The notes under the pieces are model-generated. The model was not told the DNA's origin. It did not search any database and was given only the letters and a program-made list of their open reading frames with translations. Both the position numbers and the translations under genes were made by a program. Of a DNA stretch of 64,000 bases, positions 9,097 to 17,181 are shown piece by piece. The number at the start of each line of letters is the position of its first letter. Position 1 is the stretch's first letter. This DNA comes from Pseudarthrobacter sp. GA104. Its GTDB lineage: Bacteria; Actinomycetota; Actinomycetes; Actinomycetales; Micrococcaceae. Location: positions 3,472,001-3,536,000 of the forward strand of contig NZ_WOWL01000001.1 of assembly GCF_009741265.1 (NCBI RefSeq), given 5' to 3'.

Positions 9097-9210
9097 ATGA
9101 AGGTCAAGCCGAGCGTCAAGCAGATCTGCGAAAAGTGCAAAGTGATCCGCCGTAATGGCCGGGTCATGGTGATCTGCGAGAACCCGCGCCACAAGCAGCG
9201 CCAGGGCTAA
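9097..9210 (+). CDS. rpmJ: 50S ribosomal protein L36 (zinc-binding C+ form)
   Basis: This 37-residue gene lies between infA and rpsM. It starts [20 protein letters not shown] and ends [11 protein letters not shown]. The Cys-x2-Cys and later Cys and His residues form a zinc ribbon, so it is the zinc-dependent C+ paralogue type. Actinobacteria often also carry a zinc-free copy elsewhere; that would be outside this window. GCAAAGGAATGCC precedes the ATG at 9097. Confidence 0.97.
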   Translation: MKVKPSVKQICEKCKVIRRNGRVMVICENPRHKQRQG

Positions 9211-9393
9211 TTTCCCTTCATCGGGAAATCCTGGGTTGCTAACCCACGCAAGTAAATAAAGGCAGCACAAGCTGATCTGGAACATTGAGCTCGAAAGAGT
9301 CCGGACAGCTAACCCCCGGTCGGAGGCTGGGGCCGCACAGAACGTGCGGGTGTACTGCCTAGGACCTCCGGTTTATCAAGGAGTACTGCCACT
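9211..9393 (+). promoter_or_regulatory. Structured 183-nt leader upstream of rpsM
   Basis: Several stems can be drawn: 9211-9216 with 9223-9228; 9233-9237 with 9241-9245; 9333-9338 with 9344-9349; and an outer pairing of 9321-9326 (CGGAGG) with 9365-9370 (CCTCCG) enclosing the third. The gap is unusually long for this cluster. It may be a ribosomal-protein autoregulatory leader or contain a promoter; neither is proven. Confidence 0.4.
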
Positions 9394-9768
9394 ATGGCTC
9401 GTCTCGCTGGCGTAGACATTCCCCGCGAAAAGCGGCTGGAAATTGCGCTTACTTACATCTACGGCGTGGGCAAGACCCGTGCACACGAAACCCTGGCTGC
9501 CACGGGCATCAGCGCTGACGTTCGCGTCAAGGACCTGACTGACGCCCAGCTGGTTGAGCTGCGTGACTACATTGAAGGCAACTACAAGGTTGAGGGTGAC
9601 CTTCGCCGCGAAGTAGCAGCAGATATCCGCCGCAAGGTTGAAATCGGCAGCTACGAAGGCCTGCGCCACCGCAAGGGCCTGCCCGTACGCGGACAGCGTA
9701 CGAAGACCAACGCACGTACCCGCAAGGGCCCGAAGCGTACCGTCGCCGGCAAGAAGAAGGCCCGTTAA
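9394..9768 (+). CDS. rpsM: 30S ribosomal protein S13
   Basis: S13 sits in the head of the small subunit and contacts P-site tRNA and L5. The 124-residue sequence is canonical: [21 protein letters not shown], the helix-two-turn-helix GVGKTRA, and the basic tail [31 protein letters not shown] precedes the ATG. It is followed by rpsK after 54 nt. Confidence 0.97.
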   Translation: MARLAGVDIPREKRLEIALTYIYGVGKTRAHETLAATGISADVRVKDLTDAQLVELRDYIEGNYKVEGDLRREVAADIRRKVEIGSYEGLRHRKGLPVRGQRTKTNARTRKGPKRTVAGKKKAR

Positions 9769-9822
9769 AATCCCCGCCGGGACTAACGGACTTTCCCCCG
9801 ATAACTTTCTGTAGGAGAAAAA

Positions 9823-10224
9823 ATGCCCCCGAAGACTCGTGGCGCGGTTCGCAAGCCGCGTAAGAAGGACAAGAAGAATATCGCGCTGGGCCAGGCGCAC
9901 ATCAAGAGCACTTTTAACAACACCATCGTTTCCATCACGGACCCGAACGGCGCTGTTATCTCTTGGGCTTCCTCAGGTGAGGTTGGCTTCAAGGGCTCGC
10001 GTAAGTCCACCCCGTTCGCAGCCCAGATGGCCGCCGAAGCTGCTGCCAAGCGTGCGCAGGAGCACGGCATGCGCAAGGTAGACGTTTTCGTCAAGGGCCC
10101 GGGCTCCGGACGCGAGACCGCGATCCGTTCGCTCCAGGCCGCCGGCCTCGAGGTTGGCTCCATCCAGGACGTCACCCCCGCTGCGCACAACGGCTGCCGC
10201 CCGCCGAAGCGCCGCCGCGTCTAA
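9823..10224 (+). CDS. rpsK: 30S ribosomal protein S11
   Basis: S11 lies on the platform of the small subunit. The 133-residue product has the normal core [49 protein letters not shown] and the C-terminal [29 protein letters not shown] precedes the ATG. rpoA follows directly; rpsD, often between rpsK and rpoA in actinobacteria, is not here. Confidence 0.97.
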   Translation: MPPKTRGAVRKPRKKDKKNIALGQAHIKSTFNNTIVSITDPNGAVISWASSGEVGFKGSRKSTPFAAQMAAEAAAKRAQEHGMRKVDVFVKGPGSGRETAIRSLQAAGLEVGSIQDVTPAAHNGCRPPKRRRV

Positions 10225-10242
10225 GGCTTTTCCGCCGTTTGA

Positions 10243-10274
10243 GCTTGCCCGGACCGTCGACGGTCCGGGCAAGC
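10243..10274 (+). terminator. Perfect 32-nt palindrome between rpsK and rpoA
   Basis: The sequence from 10243 to 10274 is a perfect palindrome (16-bp arms around GTCGAC). No T-run follows, so it is more likely an attenuation, processing or mRNA-stability element than a full terminator. Confidence 0.55.
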
Positions 10275-10354
10275 CCAGCGCGTTAAGTCTTCAGACCGAA
10301 TTTCCACCACCTGTGTTGCGTCATATAGCGGATGCTCGCCGAAAGGAAACCTAA

Positions 10355-11365
10355 GTGCTCATTGCACAGCGCCCCACCCTCTCCGAAGAGGTAGTCTCCG
10401 AAAACCGTTCGCGTTTCATCATTGAACCGCTGGAACCGGGCTTCGGCTACACCCTCGGAAACTCCCTCCGCCGTACCCTGCTCTCCTCCATCCCCGGTGC
10501 TGCCGTAACCAGCATCCGGATCGATGGCGTGCTGCACGAGTTCACCACGGTTCCGGGTGTCAAGGAAGATGTCACTGAGATCATCCTGAACATCAAGAGC
10601 CTCTCGGTCTCCTCCGAGCACGATGAGCCGGTTGTTGCATACCTGCGCAAGCAGGGCCCCGGAGTCGTCACCGCCGCGGACATCGCTCCGCCGGCCGGCG
10701 TCGAATTCCACAACCCGGATCTGCACATCGCCACGCTGAACTCGAAGGGCAAGTTCGAACTCGAACTGACCATCGAGCGCGGCCGCGGCTACGTTTCGGC
10801 AGCTCAGAACAAGTCCGGCGATGCAGAGATCGGCCGCATCCCGGTCGACTCCATCTACTCGCCGGTGCTGAAGGTTACTTTCCGCGTGGAAGCAACCCGT
10901 GTTGAGCAGCGCACCGACTTCGACAAGCTGATTGTCGACGTCGAGACCAAGCAGGCCATCGCCCCGCGCGATGCTGTTGCTTCCGCAGGCACCACCCTGG
11001 TGGAGCTCTTCGGTCTGGCACGTGAGCTGAACACCGCAGCTGAAGGTATCGAGATCGGCCCGTCGCCCACCGACGCTGCCCTGGCAGCCGACATGGCACT
11101 GCCGATCGAGGATCTGGACCTCACCGTCCGTTCCTACAACTGCCTCAAGCGTGAGGGCATCCACACCGTGGGTGAACTCGTTGCCCGCTCCGAGGCTGAC
11201 CTGATGGACATCCGCAACTTCGGTGCCAAGTCCATTGACGAGGTCAAGGCAAAGCTGGTTGAACTGGGCCTGTCCCTCAAGGACTCGCCTCCCGGTTTTG
11301 ACCTCGCAGCACGCGCCGCAGCAATCGAAGAGGACGACGCCGCCTTCGGCGACGACGAACTCTAA
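10355..11365 (+). CDS. rpoA: DNA-directed RNA polymerase alpha subunit
   Basis: The alpha subunit dimer nucleates RNA polymerase assembly. The 336-residue sequence has the N-terminal assembly domain ([30 protein letters not shown] split across residues 20-50) and the C-terminal DNA/activator-binding domain with [20 protein letters not shown] and [12 protein letters not shown], ending in an acidic tail. Start is GTG at 10355, preceded by GAAAGGAAAC. Confidence 0.97.
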
Positions 11366-11436
11366 ACCAGACCTTGGCCGGCGGGCAGGCACCACGGTGT
11401 GCAGCGCCCACGGCTTCCATTTGAGGAGAAACAATT

Positions 11437-12018
11437 ATGCCTACCCCCACTAAGGGTCCGCGCCTCGGAGGCGGCCCGGCTCACGAGCGCCTCATGCTCG
11501 CGAACCTGGCAGCATCCCTGTTCGAGCACAAGCGGATCACCACCACGGTGACCAAGGCCAAGCGCCTGAAGCCGTACGCAGAGCGCCTGGTCACCTTCGC
11601 CAAGCGTGGCGACCTCGCTTCCCGCCGCCGGGTCCTCGGCCTGATCAGCAACAAGGGCGTCGTCCACGAGCTGTTCACCGACATCGCCCAGGCTGTGGAG
11701 AACCGCGACGGCGGCTACACCCGCATCACCAAGATCGGCAACCGCAAGGGCGACAACGCTCCCATGGCTGTCATCGAGCTCGTCCTTGAGCCGGTTTCCG
11801 CCAAGCAGGCTGTTGTAGCCGAGGCTACCTCCGCTGCGAAGCGCGACGCTGACAAGAAGGAAGCCGCTGCTGCACCCGTTGCAGAAGAGGCTCCCGAGGC
11901 AGAGGCTGTTGAAGCCGACGCTGCTGAGGCTCCGGCTGAAGAGGCTGCAACCGAAGAGGCTCCGGCCGCTGAGGAAGCTCCCGAGGCTCCCGCAGCCGAG
12001 GAAAAGGACGCGAAGTAA
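11437..12018 (+). CDS. rplQ: 50S ribosomal protein L17 with acidic Ala/Glu tail
   Basis: L17 lines the peptide exit region of the large subunit. Residues 1 to about 125 are the canonical protein ([37 protein letters not shown] and so on). From about residue 126 to 193 a low-complexity Ala/Glu-rich tail follows, so the protein is roughly 70 residues longer than bacterial L17 of 120-130. Such tails occur in actinobacterial L17, and the function is unknown. GAGGAG precedes the ATG. The unit's terminator overlaps the start of truA. Confidence 0.96.
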   Translation: MPTPTKGPRLGGGPAHERLMLANLAASLFEHKRITTTVTKAKRLKPYAERLVTFAKRGDLASRRRVLGLISNKGVVHELFTDIAQAVENRDGGYTRITKIGNRKGDNAPMAVIELVLEPVSAKQAVVAEATSAAKRDADKKEAAAAPVAEEAPEAEAVEADAAEAPAEEAATEEAPAAEEAPEAPAAEEKDAK

Positions 12019-12037
12019 TACGCTGACTTCCTTCGCA

Positions 12038-12043
12038 TAGACT
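12038..12043 (+). promoter_or_regulatory. -10 element for leaderless truA
   Basis: TAGACT ends 7 nt before the truA ATG and no Shine-Dalgarno sequence is present. The spacing places transcription start on or next to the start codon. Confidence 0.6.
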
Positions 12044-12050
12044 TGAGTCT

Positions 12051-12944
12051 ATGAACGACCAAAAACCCGCGGCCCCCGTATTGGGGGGCGGCGGGTTTTT
12101 GCGTGTCCGGCTTGATTTGTCGTACGACGGCGGCCCTTTCAGCGGGTGGGCACTGCAGCCTGGCCTGCGCACCGTCCAAGGGGTCCTCGAGGAGGCCCTG
12201 CACCTGCTGGTACGGCGGCCGGTCCGCGTCACCGTTGCGGGCCGGACGGACGCGGGAGTGCACGCACGCGGCCAGGTTGTCCACCTGGACCTCACGGAAG
12301 CCGAGTGGCGGGGACTGCCCCGCGGGCACGAACTGGATCCCGCCGTCGCCATGCTCCGCAGGATCCGCGGCGCCCTGAGCCGGGTGCTCGGGGACCTCAC
12401 CGGCGCCGTGGAGGTGCACAGGATTACCCTGGCACCCGAAGGCTTTGACGCCCGTTTCTCGGCCCTGTGGCGGCGCTACAGCTACCGCATCGCGGACGGG
12501 CCCGCCCTGTGGGACCCGCTGGGCCGGTACTCCACCCTGTGGCATAAGAACCCGCTGGACGTGGACCTGCTCAACGAGGGTGCCTCCAAGCTCCTGGGGC
12601 TGCAGAACTTCCTGTCCTTCTGCAAGCCGCGGGAGGGTGCAACCACTATCCGCGAGCTCCAGCGCTTCGAGTTCACGCGGGCCGAAGACGGCGTCATCGT
12701 GGCCACTGTCCAGGCCGACGCTTTTTGCCACAACATGGTGCGCGCCCTGGTCGGCTCTGCCCTTTACGTGGGGGAGGGCGTTGAGGAACCCGGCTGGCTG
12801 CACGAGCGCCTGCTGGCCAGGAAGCGGGACGCCAAGTCCGTGCTCGCCGCGCCGCACCCGCTGGTGCTGGAGGAAGTGGCCTACCCGTCCGACGACGAGC
12901 TGCTGGCCCGTGCGGAACTGACAAGGGCGCTCCGGGAGCACTGA
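12051..12944 (+). CDS. truA: tRNA pseudouridine synthase A
   Basis: TruA makes pseudouridine at positions 38-40 of the tRNA anticodon arm. The 297-residue protein has RLDLSYDGGPFSGWALQPGLRTVQG, the catalytic Asp in VAGRTDAGVHARGQVVH, RRYSYRI, and the C-terminal FCHNMVRALVGSALYVG. ATG 12051 is used, with -10-like TAGACT 7 nt upstream and no ribosome site. A TTG at 12099 would also give all conserved blocks and would lie after the terminator hairpin. The first 17 codons encode that hairpin. Confidence 0.93.
   Translation: MNDQKPAAPVLGGGGFLRVRLDLSYDGGPFSGWALQPGLRTVQGVLEEALHLLVRRPVRVTVAGRTDAGVHARGQVVHLDLTEAEWRGLPRGHELDPAVAMLRRIRGALSRVLGDLTGAVEVHRITLAPEGFDARFSALWRRYSYRIADGPALWDPLGRYSTLWHKNPLDVDLLNEGASKLLGLQNFLSFCKPREGATTIRELQRFEFTRAEDGVIVATVQADAFCHNMVRALVGSALYVGEGVEEPGWLHERLLARKRDAKSVLAAPHPLVLEEVAYPSDDELLARAELTRALREH
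12061..12100. terminator. Terminator of the rplQ unit, inside the truA coding start
   Basis: A5-CCCGC (12061-12070) pairs perfectly with GCGGG-T5 (12091-12100), and C5/G5 extends the stem (12073-12077 with 12084-12088). The T-run of five makes it an intrinsic terminator and the A-run makes it symmetric. It lies 10 nt into the truA reading frame. Confidence 0.8.
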
Positions 12945-12954
12945 ACCCATCGGT

Positions 12955-13002
12955 TGCTCCGTAGATGCCGTTTTGAGCCGTCAAAACGGCATCTACGGAG
13001 CA
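12955..13002. terminator. Convergent 22-bp hairpin between truA and the histidine kinase
   Basis: A perfect 22-bp stem (12955-12976 with 12981-13002, loop GCCG) lies between converging genes. The TTTTGA/TCAAAA at its tip and the whole arm look like a mobile intergenic repeat, but only one copy is in the window. Confidence 0.7.
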
Positions 13003-13011
13003 GTCGATTCC

Positions 13012-14682
13012 CTAGAACGACGGCGGGGGCCCGTCCGCCGGTAGTGTCAGCGTGAACGTGCTGCCCTTGCCCTGGCCGCTCTCACAGGTGATGCTGCCGC
13101 CGTGGCCCTCCACGATCATCTTGGTGATGGACAGGCCAAGCCCGGCGCCGGCTATGGCCGCTTTCCGTGCAGATTCCGTCCGGAAGAAGCGCTTGAAGAC
13201 CCTCGCGGTGTCTTCCCGGCTCATCCCCATTCCCGTGTCGCTGACGCTGAGCCGGACCCACTCCTCACTGAAGCTGGCGCTGACGCTGACCGTCCCGCCG
13301 TCGGGGGAGTACTTGATGGCGTTGGAGACGAGGTTGTCCAGCGCCTGGCCGATGCGCAGCGGGTCGGCGTAGGCCCAGAGAGGCGAGGGAACGTCGGCCC
13401 TGAGCTGGATATGTGCCCGCTCGGCCTGGGCCTGTGCGGAGCCCAGGCTGGTTTCCACCAGGCTGGCCAGGTCTGTCCGCTTGGGGTGCACGTTCAGGGC
13501 AACCGAAGCCGACGCCGACAGGTCGGAGACGAGGGCAACCAGCCGTTCCGCGTTCCGCTGGACCACCAGCAGGCGCTGGGCCATCTGTGGCGGCAGTTCA
13601 GCGCCGGCGTCATCCAGGACAAGGTCGATGTTTCCGATGATGGAATTCAGGGGCGACTTGAACTCGTGGGAGACGTTCGTGACGAGTTCCTGGTTGGCGG
13701 CGAGTGCTTCCACCCAGCCGGTGACATCGCTGTAGACCACCACCGCACCGTTGAAGCTGCCGTCCTCGCTGACCAGGGGCCGGGCGGCCGTGGACACGGC
13801 GCGCTGTTCTGTTCCCTCACCGGCCCACACCAGGTAGTCAGCGAAGGACTCACCTGCGATCGCCCGGCTGATGGGACGCTTTTCCGGCGGCAGCAGGGTT
13901 CGCCTGTCCTGGCCGAAGATCAGCTGGTGTCCCTGCCCCGGGGCGGCATCGTCGGCGCCGGTGGCCCGGCGGAAGTTCCGCTGCCGGTCGTTGGAGACGA
14001 GGAAGCGGCCGGAACGGTCGACGGCGGCAATTCCGACGTCGGTGGCGTCCAGGACCGTCTGGAGCAGCTTTTCCCGTTCCCGGCTTTCGCGCAGCAGCGT
14101 CCGGAGCTCCCTGTCCTTCTCCGCGAGTTCACGCTGCTGGAGCCGGACATGGATACTGGCAAACCGGATGGCGAGCGATACCGAGAGCATCATGAGGGGA
14201 AAGAGGACAACGGTGGTGATGTCCGTGGCGTTCAGGTTGGGGAAACGTCCCGCAATTGGGGGAAGCATGATGAACATTGGGCCAACAAAGCTCAGCACCA
14301 GGCTGGTGCGTGTGAGCATTCCTGAGGCGGAAAGCCAGATCACCGGAAAGACCACCAGGACAGCGAGCCCAGGCAGGAGCGGGGCGGCGCCGTTGCGCAG
14401 AAACCCGATGGCCGCGAAGTCCAGGACGGGGACAAACAGATAGGACCGGTGGCCCAGGCGCTCCCACGGCACCAGGAAACAGCCCAGGAAGAGGATCCCA
14501 TGGAGCAGGATTCCGGCCATATAGAGCGGACTGTGCAGCAATGCTGGCCATGCAAAGGGCGTAGCCGCCGCAAGGCCGGCAACAATCAGCGTCAGCGGAA
14601 GCTGGCACAGCACCACCTGGGCCCGGGGTCCGAGACCGCGGAAGAACCGTATAGGTCCACGCTGGAACAAGTGCTCAGCCAT
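13012..14682 (-). CDS. Membrane PAS-domain sensor histidine kinase
   Basis: This is a class-I sensor kinase. From a start at 14682 it has a hydrophobic N-terminal region of about six helices, a coiled linker (RLQQRELAEKDREL), a PAS domain, then the dimerisation block with the phospho-acceptor His in TNVSHEFKSPLNSIIG, and an ATPase domain with DNLVSNAIKYSPDGG, DTGMGM and GAGLGLSI. An in-frame ATG at 14727 would add 15 residues; neither start has a convincing ribosome site. The sensory fold has no extracytoplasmic domain of note. The divergent regulator (14935) is the likely partner. Confidence 0.88.
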   Translation of the reverse strand: MAEHLFQRGPIRFFRGLGPRAQVVLCQLPLTLIVAGLAAATPFAWPALLHSPLYMAGILLHGILFLGCFLVPWERLGHRSYLFVPVLDFAAIGFLRNGAAPLLPGLAVLVVFPVIWLSASGMLTRTSLVLSFVGPMFIMLPPIAGRFPNLNATDITTVVLFPLMMLSVSLAIRFASIHVRLQQRELAEKDRELRTLLRESREREKLLQTVLDATDVGIAAVDRSGRFLVSNDRQRNFRRATGADDAAPGQGHQLIFGQDRRTLLPPEKRPISRAIAGESFADYLVWAGEGTEQRAVSTAARPLVSEDGSFNGAVVVYSDVTGWVEALAANQELVTNVSHEFKSPLNSIIGNIDLVLDDAGAELPPQMAQRLLVVQRNAERLVALVSDLSASASVALNVHPKRTDLASLVETSLGSAQAQAERAHIQLRADVPSPLWAYADPLRIGQALDNLVSNAIKYSPDGGTVSVSASFSEEWVRLSVSDTGMGMSREDTARVFKRFFRTESARKAAIAGAGLGLSITKMIVEGHGGSITCESGQGKGSTFTLTLPADGPPPSF

Positions 14683-14934
14683 GATCGACCACCGTTTCTG
14701 GAACTGTCCCGAAGATGGAGCATTCACAGCTGTAATGCATTTCCGCGCGGGTCACCGCGGCCCATCCTTTCGGCTCGTAATCCACATGTCTTGTCATGAT
14801 AATTGACTTTCCGAAATGAATGGGGAAGTAGATGTGGTCAGTAGAGGTTACGAGTAGCGTATAAATGGTTGGAGCGGATATGGCATTGGCGCTGGGCTGA
14901 TGGGGGGCCATGTCCGCCTGGCATGGGGATATCA

Positions 14935-15726
14935 ATGGACGAACTTGGCGTGGCTGTGGTAATTGAAGACGATGCCGACGTGCGCAACCTTTTAGAAGGA
15001 GTGTTGACGCAGGCAGGGTTTGAAGTGCATACAGCGGCAGACGGACGGGCCGGCGTGGAAGTGGTCCGCGACAAGCAGGCAAATGTTGTGACGCTGGATA
15101 TCGGGCTTCCCGATATTGACGGTTTTGAAGTTCTGCGGCGGATCCGACATTTCAGTAACGCCTACGTGGTGATGCTGACCGGCAGGACAGAGGAGCCGGA
15201 CCTGCTGTCCGCACTCAATGCGGGTGCGGACGACTACATCGCCAAGCCTTTCCGGCCCAGGGAACTGCGGGCCCGCGTAGCAGCCATGATGCGCAGGCCT
15301 CGGCACGAAATCCAAGGGCAGAAGTCCGCCGGGTCCGCCTGGGGAGCACCTCCCGCGCCGGCCGCCGTCCCGCGGACCCACGACTCCGCCGTCCTGCACC
15401 ACAATGGACTTACCTTGAACCACCGCACCCGTACGGTGGAGATCAAAGGTCAACCGCTGGGGCTCACCCGCAGCGAGTTCGATTTACTGCATGTGCTGCT
15501 GCGCGGCGGCGGTGCAGTGTGCACCCGGGCTGACCTGGTCCGGGCCGTGCGCGGCGAGTTCTATGACCATGACACGTACATCAGCGAGGCGGACGAACGC
15601 GCCGTCGAAGTCCACGTGGGCAACCTGCGCCGCAAGCTCAAGGAGGACCAGGTGTCCCCGCGCTGGCTGCAGACAGTCCGCGGCGTGGGCTACCGACTGG
15701 CGCCCAGCAGGCCCCCCGAGGGTTAG
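14935..15726 (+). CDS. OmpR-family two-component response regulator
   Basis: The 263-residue protein has an N-terminal receiver domain (acidic pocket EDDAD at 11-15, phosphorylated Asp55 in TLDIGLPD, Thr82, Lys104 in AKPF), a Pro/Ala linker, and a C-terminal winged helix ending VRGVGYRLAP. ATG 14935 is chosen because the receiver begins immediately and GGGGAT precedes it; ATGs at 14923 and 14869 are in frame. It diverges from the histidine kinase and converges with the Hpt-like gene (7-nt gap). Confidence 0.9.
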   Translation: MDELGVAVVIEDDADVRNLLEGVLTQAGFEVHTAADGRAGVEVVRDKQANVVTLDIGLPDIDGFEVLRRIRHFSNAYVVMLTGRTEEPDLLSALNAGADDYIAKPFRPRELRARVAAMMRRPRHEIQGQKSAGSAWGAPPAPAAVPRTHDSAVLHHNGLTLNHRTRTVEIKGQPLGLTRSEFDLLHVLLRGGGAVCTRADLVRAVRGEFYDHDTYISEADERAVEVHVGNLRRKLKEDQVSPRWLQTVRGVGYRLAPSRPPEG

Positions 15727-15733
15727 GTTGGAC

Positions 15734-16198
15734 TCAGTCGTTTTCCAGGATGTAGTTGGCCTGGAGCTCGGACACCGTTTGCCCGCCGTCCTCAGCCACC
15801 CGCACCATCAGCACCTGGCCCCGGCGGAAGTCGCCCATGCGGATCACCGCTTCCAGCAGTTCGGCAAGTTTGGCCAGCCGGAGCCCGCCCACCATGGCTG
15901 ACGTGATCTTCAGGCTGATCACGGCATCAAGGGCTGAGGCCCGGTCCTGGTTCGCAACGGCTGCCGCCAGCCGGGCGTAGCGCTGGTCCCACATGGCGGC
16001 GTAGTCGCGGGCGAAGCGCTGGGCCAGGCCGGAGCCGGCGAGCTCGTCTTCCAGCTCTTCGAGGACGGCTGCGTCAACGAGCGGCAAGAGCCCGGCCGCT
16101 TCCTGTGAGTGTGGGGTTCCTGCGGCTGAAGCGACCCCGGACGGCAGGGAGCCCGCAGCGGCGGCCTCGCTGCTGAAGCCGGGATCTTGACTGTGCAT
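15734..16198 (-). CDS. Hpt-like protein lacking the phospho-acceptor histidine
   Basis: The 154-residue protein has a low-complexity N-terminus (1-40) and a helical domain resembling histidine phosphotransfer (Hpt) proteins: EELEDELAG, then VISLKITSAMVGGLRLAKLAELLE. In Hpt domains this segment reads A-H-x-L-K-G-S/A; here the His position is Ile94 and the Gly position is Ile98. It therefore cannot relay phosphate in the usual way and may be a pseudo-Hpt. It lies 91 nt downstream of tadC1 on the same strand, with its own TAGCCT-N6-ATG. Assignment rests on one motif. Confidence 0.6.
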   Translation of the reverse strand: MHSQDPGFSSEAAAAGSLPSGVASAAGTPHSQEAAGLLPLVDAAVLEELEDELAGSGLAQRFARDYAAMWDQRYARLAAAVANQDRASALDAVISLKITSAMVGGLRLAKLAELLEAVIRMGDFRRGQVLMVRVAEDGGQTVSELQANYILEND

Positions 16199-16204
16199 TG
16201 TTCA

Positions 16205-16210
16205 AGGCTA
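16205..16210 (-). promoter_or_regulatory. -10 element for the leaderless Hpt-like gene
   Basis: TAGCCT on the minus strand ends 6 nt before the ATG at 16198, with no ribosome site. Confidence 0.45.
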
Positions 16211-16289
16211 CTTCCTGTAATTCTTCCGGTGTCCTATTTCGGGTGATCCTGTGGAAACCTTGAGCGGATCCTTTGAACCGAGCTGTGGC

Positions 16290-17180
16290 TTATTGTCCGC
16301 TGAAAGTCACGACGGTGTTGATGACGGCCGGTCCAAGAATGGCGATGAAGAGGACCGGGAAAATGAAGAAGAGCAGTGGAAACAGGATCATCACGGGAAG
16401 CTTCATCGCCTTTTCTTCCGCGCGCTGCCGCCGCTTTACACGCATCACCTTCGCCTGGATTCGGAGCACCCGGCTGATGGCGATGCCGTAGGTGTCAGCC
16501 TGGACTACTGCCTGCACAAAGCTGCGCAGTTCCGGAATGTTGGTCCGTTCTGCCAACGCCTGGTAGGACTCGCGCCGGCTGCGGCCCACCTGCATGTCCT
16601 GCAGGGTGCGGACCAGTTCCTCGGCGAGCGGACCCTTGCCGTTTTCCCCTGCACGGGCCATGGCGCCCTCAAAACCGAGGCCGGCCTCCACGGAGATCAG
16701 CATTTGGTCCAGCGTGTTGGCCAGTTCCAGCTGCATCGCCTTCTGCCGTTCGGTGCCCTTGCTATAGAGCAGCAGGTCGGGGATGAAGTACCCCAGGAAC
16801 AGCACGAACAGGCCCGCAAGCTTCATGATGGGCGTACTGCCGATGGCGCTGAGGTAGAGGCCCAGGGACGCCCCCGCTGCGCCGAGCCCGAGCTTGGCGG
16901 CGAGGACCTTTGCCAGCGGCATGGACTGGGGCCTGCCGGCCAAGGACAGCAAACGGTCCAGTTTCCGGACATAGGCTGGCGGGGTGAGCCTGTGACCGAT
17001 GCCCGCCAGAAGGCCTGCCGTATTCTTCTCCGGAGCCTCGGCAGCCCGACGGCCCCGGGTGAGAATGGCAACGGTGGCCGTGCGGGCCTTCCGGTCAACG
17101 GAGAGGACGGACCATGCCAGGTAAGCAATGGGCAGGGAAACAAGCATCAGGGAAAACAGCACTGTGGGATTCATGATCAT
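16290..17180 (-). CDS. tadC: Tad pilus inner-membrane protein TadC (locus 1)
   Basis: This 296-residue membrane protein of the type II secretion F family works with TadB as the platform of the Flp/Tad pilus machine. It has an N-terminal helix, a central pair, and a C-terminal helix (LLFFIFPVLFIAILGP), with the T2SF block LANTLDQMLISVEAGLGFEGAMARAGE. It is the last pilus gene of locus 1 and starts 1 nt after the tadB stop. It is a clear paralogue of 23919-24812. Confidence 0.9.
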   Translation of the reverse strand: MIMNPTVLFSLMLVSLPIAYLAWSVLSVDRKARTATVAILTRGRRAAEAPEKNTAGLLAGIGHRLTPPAYVRKLDRLLSLAGRPQSMPLAKVLAAKLGLGAAGASLGLYLSAIGSTPIMKLAGLFVLFLGYFIPDLLLYSKGTERQKAMQLELANTLDQMLISVEAGLGFEGAMARAGENGKGPLAEELVRTLQDMQVGRSRRESYQALAERTNIPELRSFVQAVVQADTYGIAISRVLRIQAKVMRVKRRQRAEEKAMKLPVMILFPLLFFIFPVLFIAILGPAVINTVVTFSGQ

Positions 17181-17181
17181 C

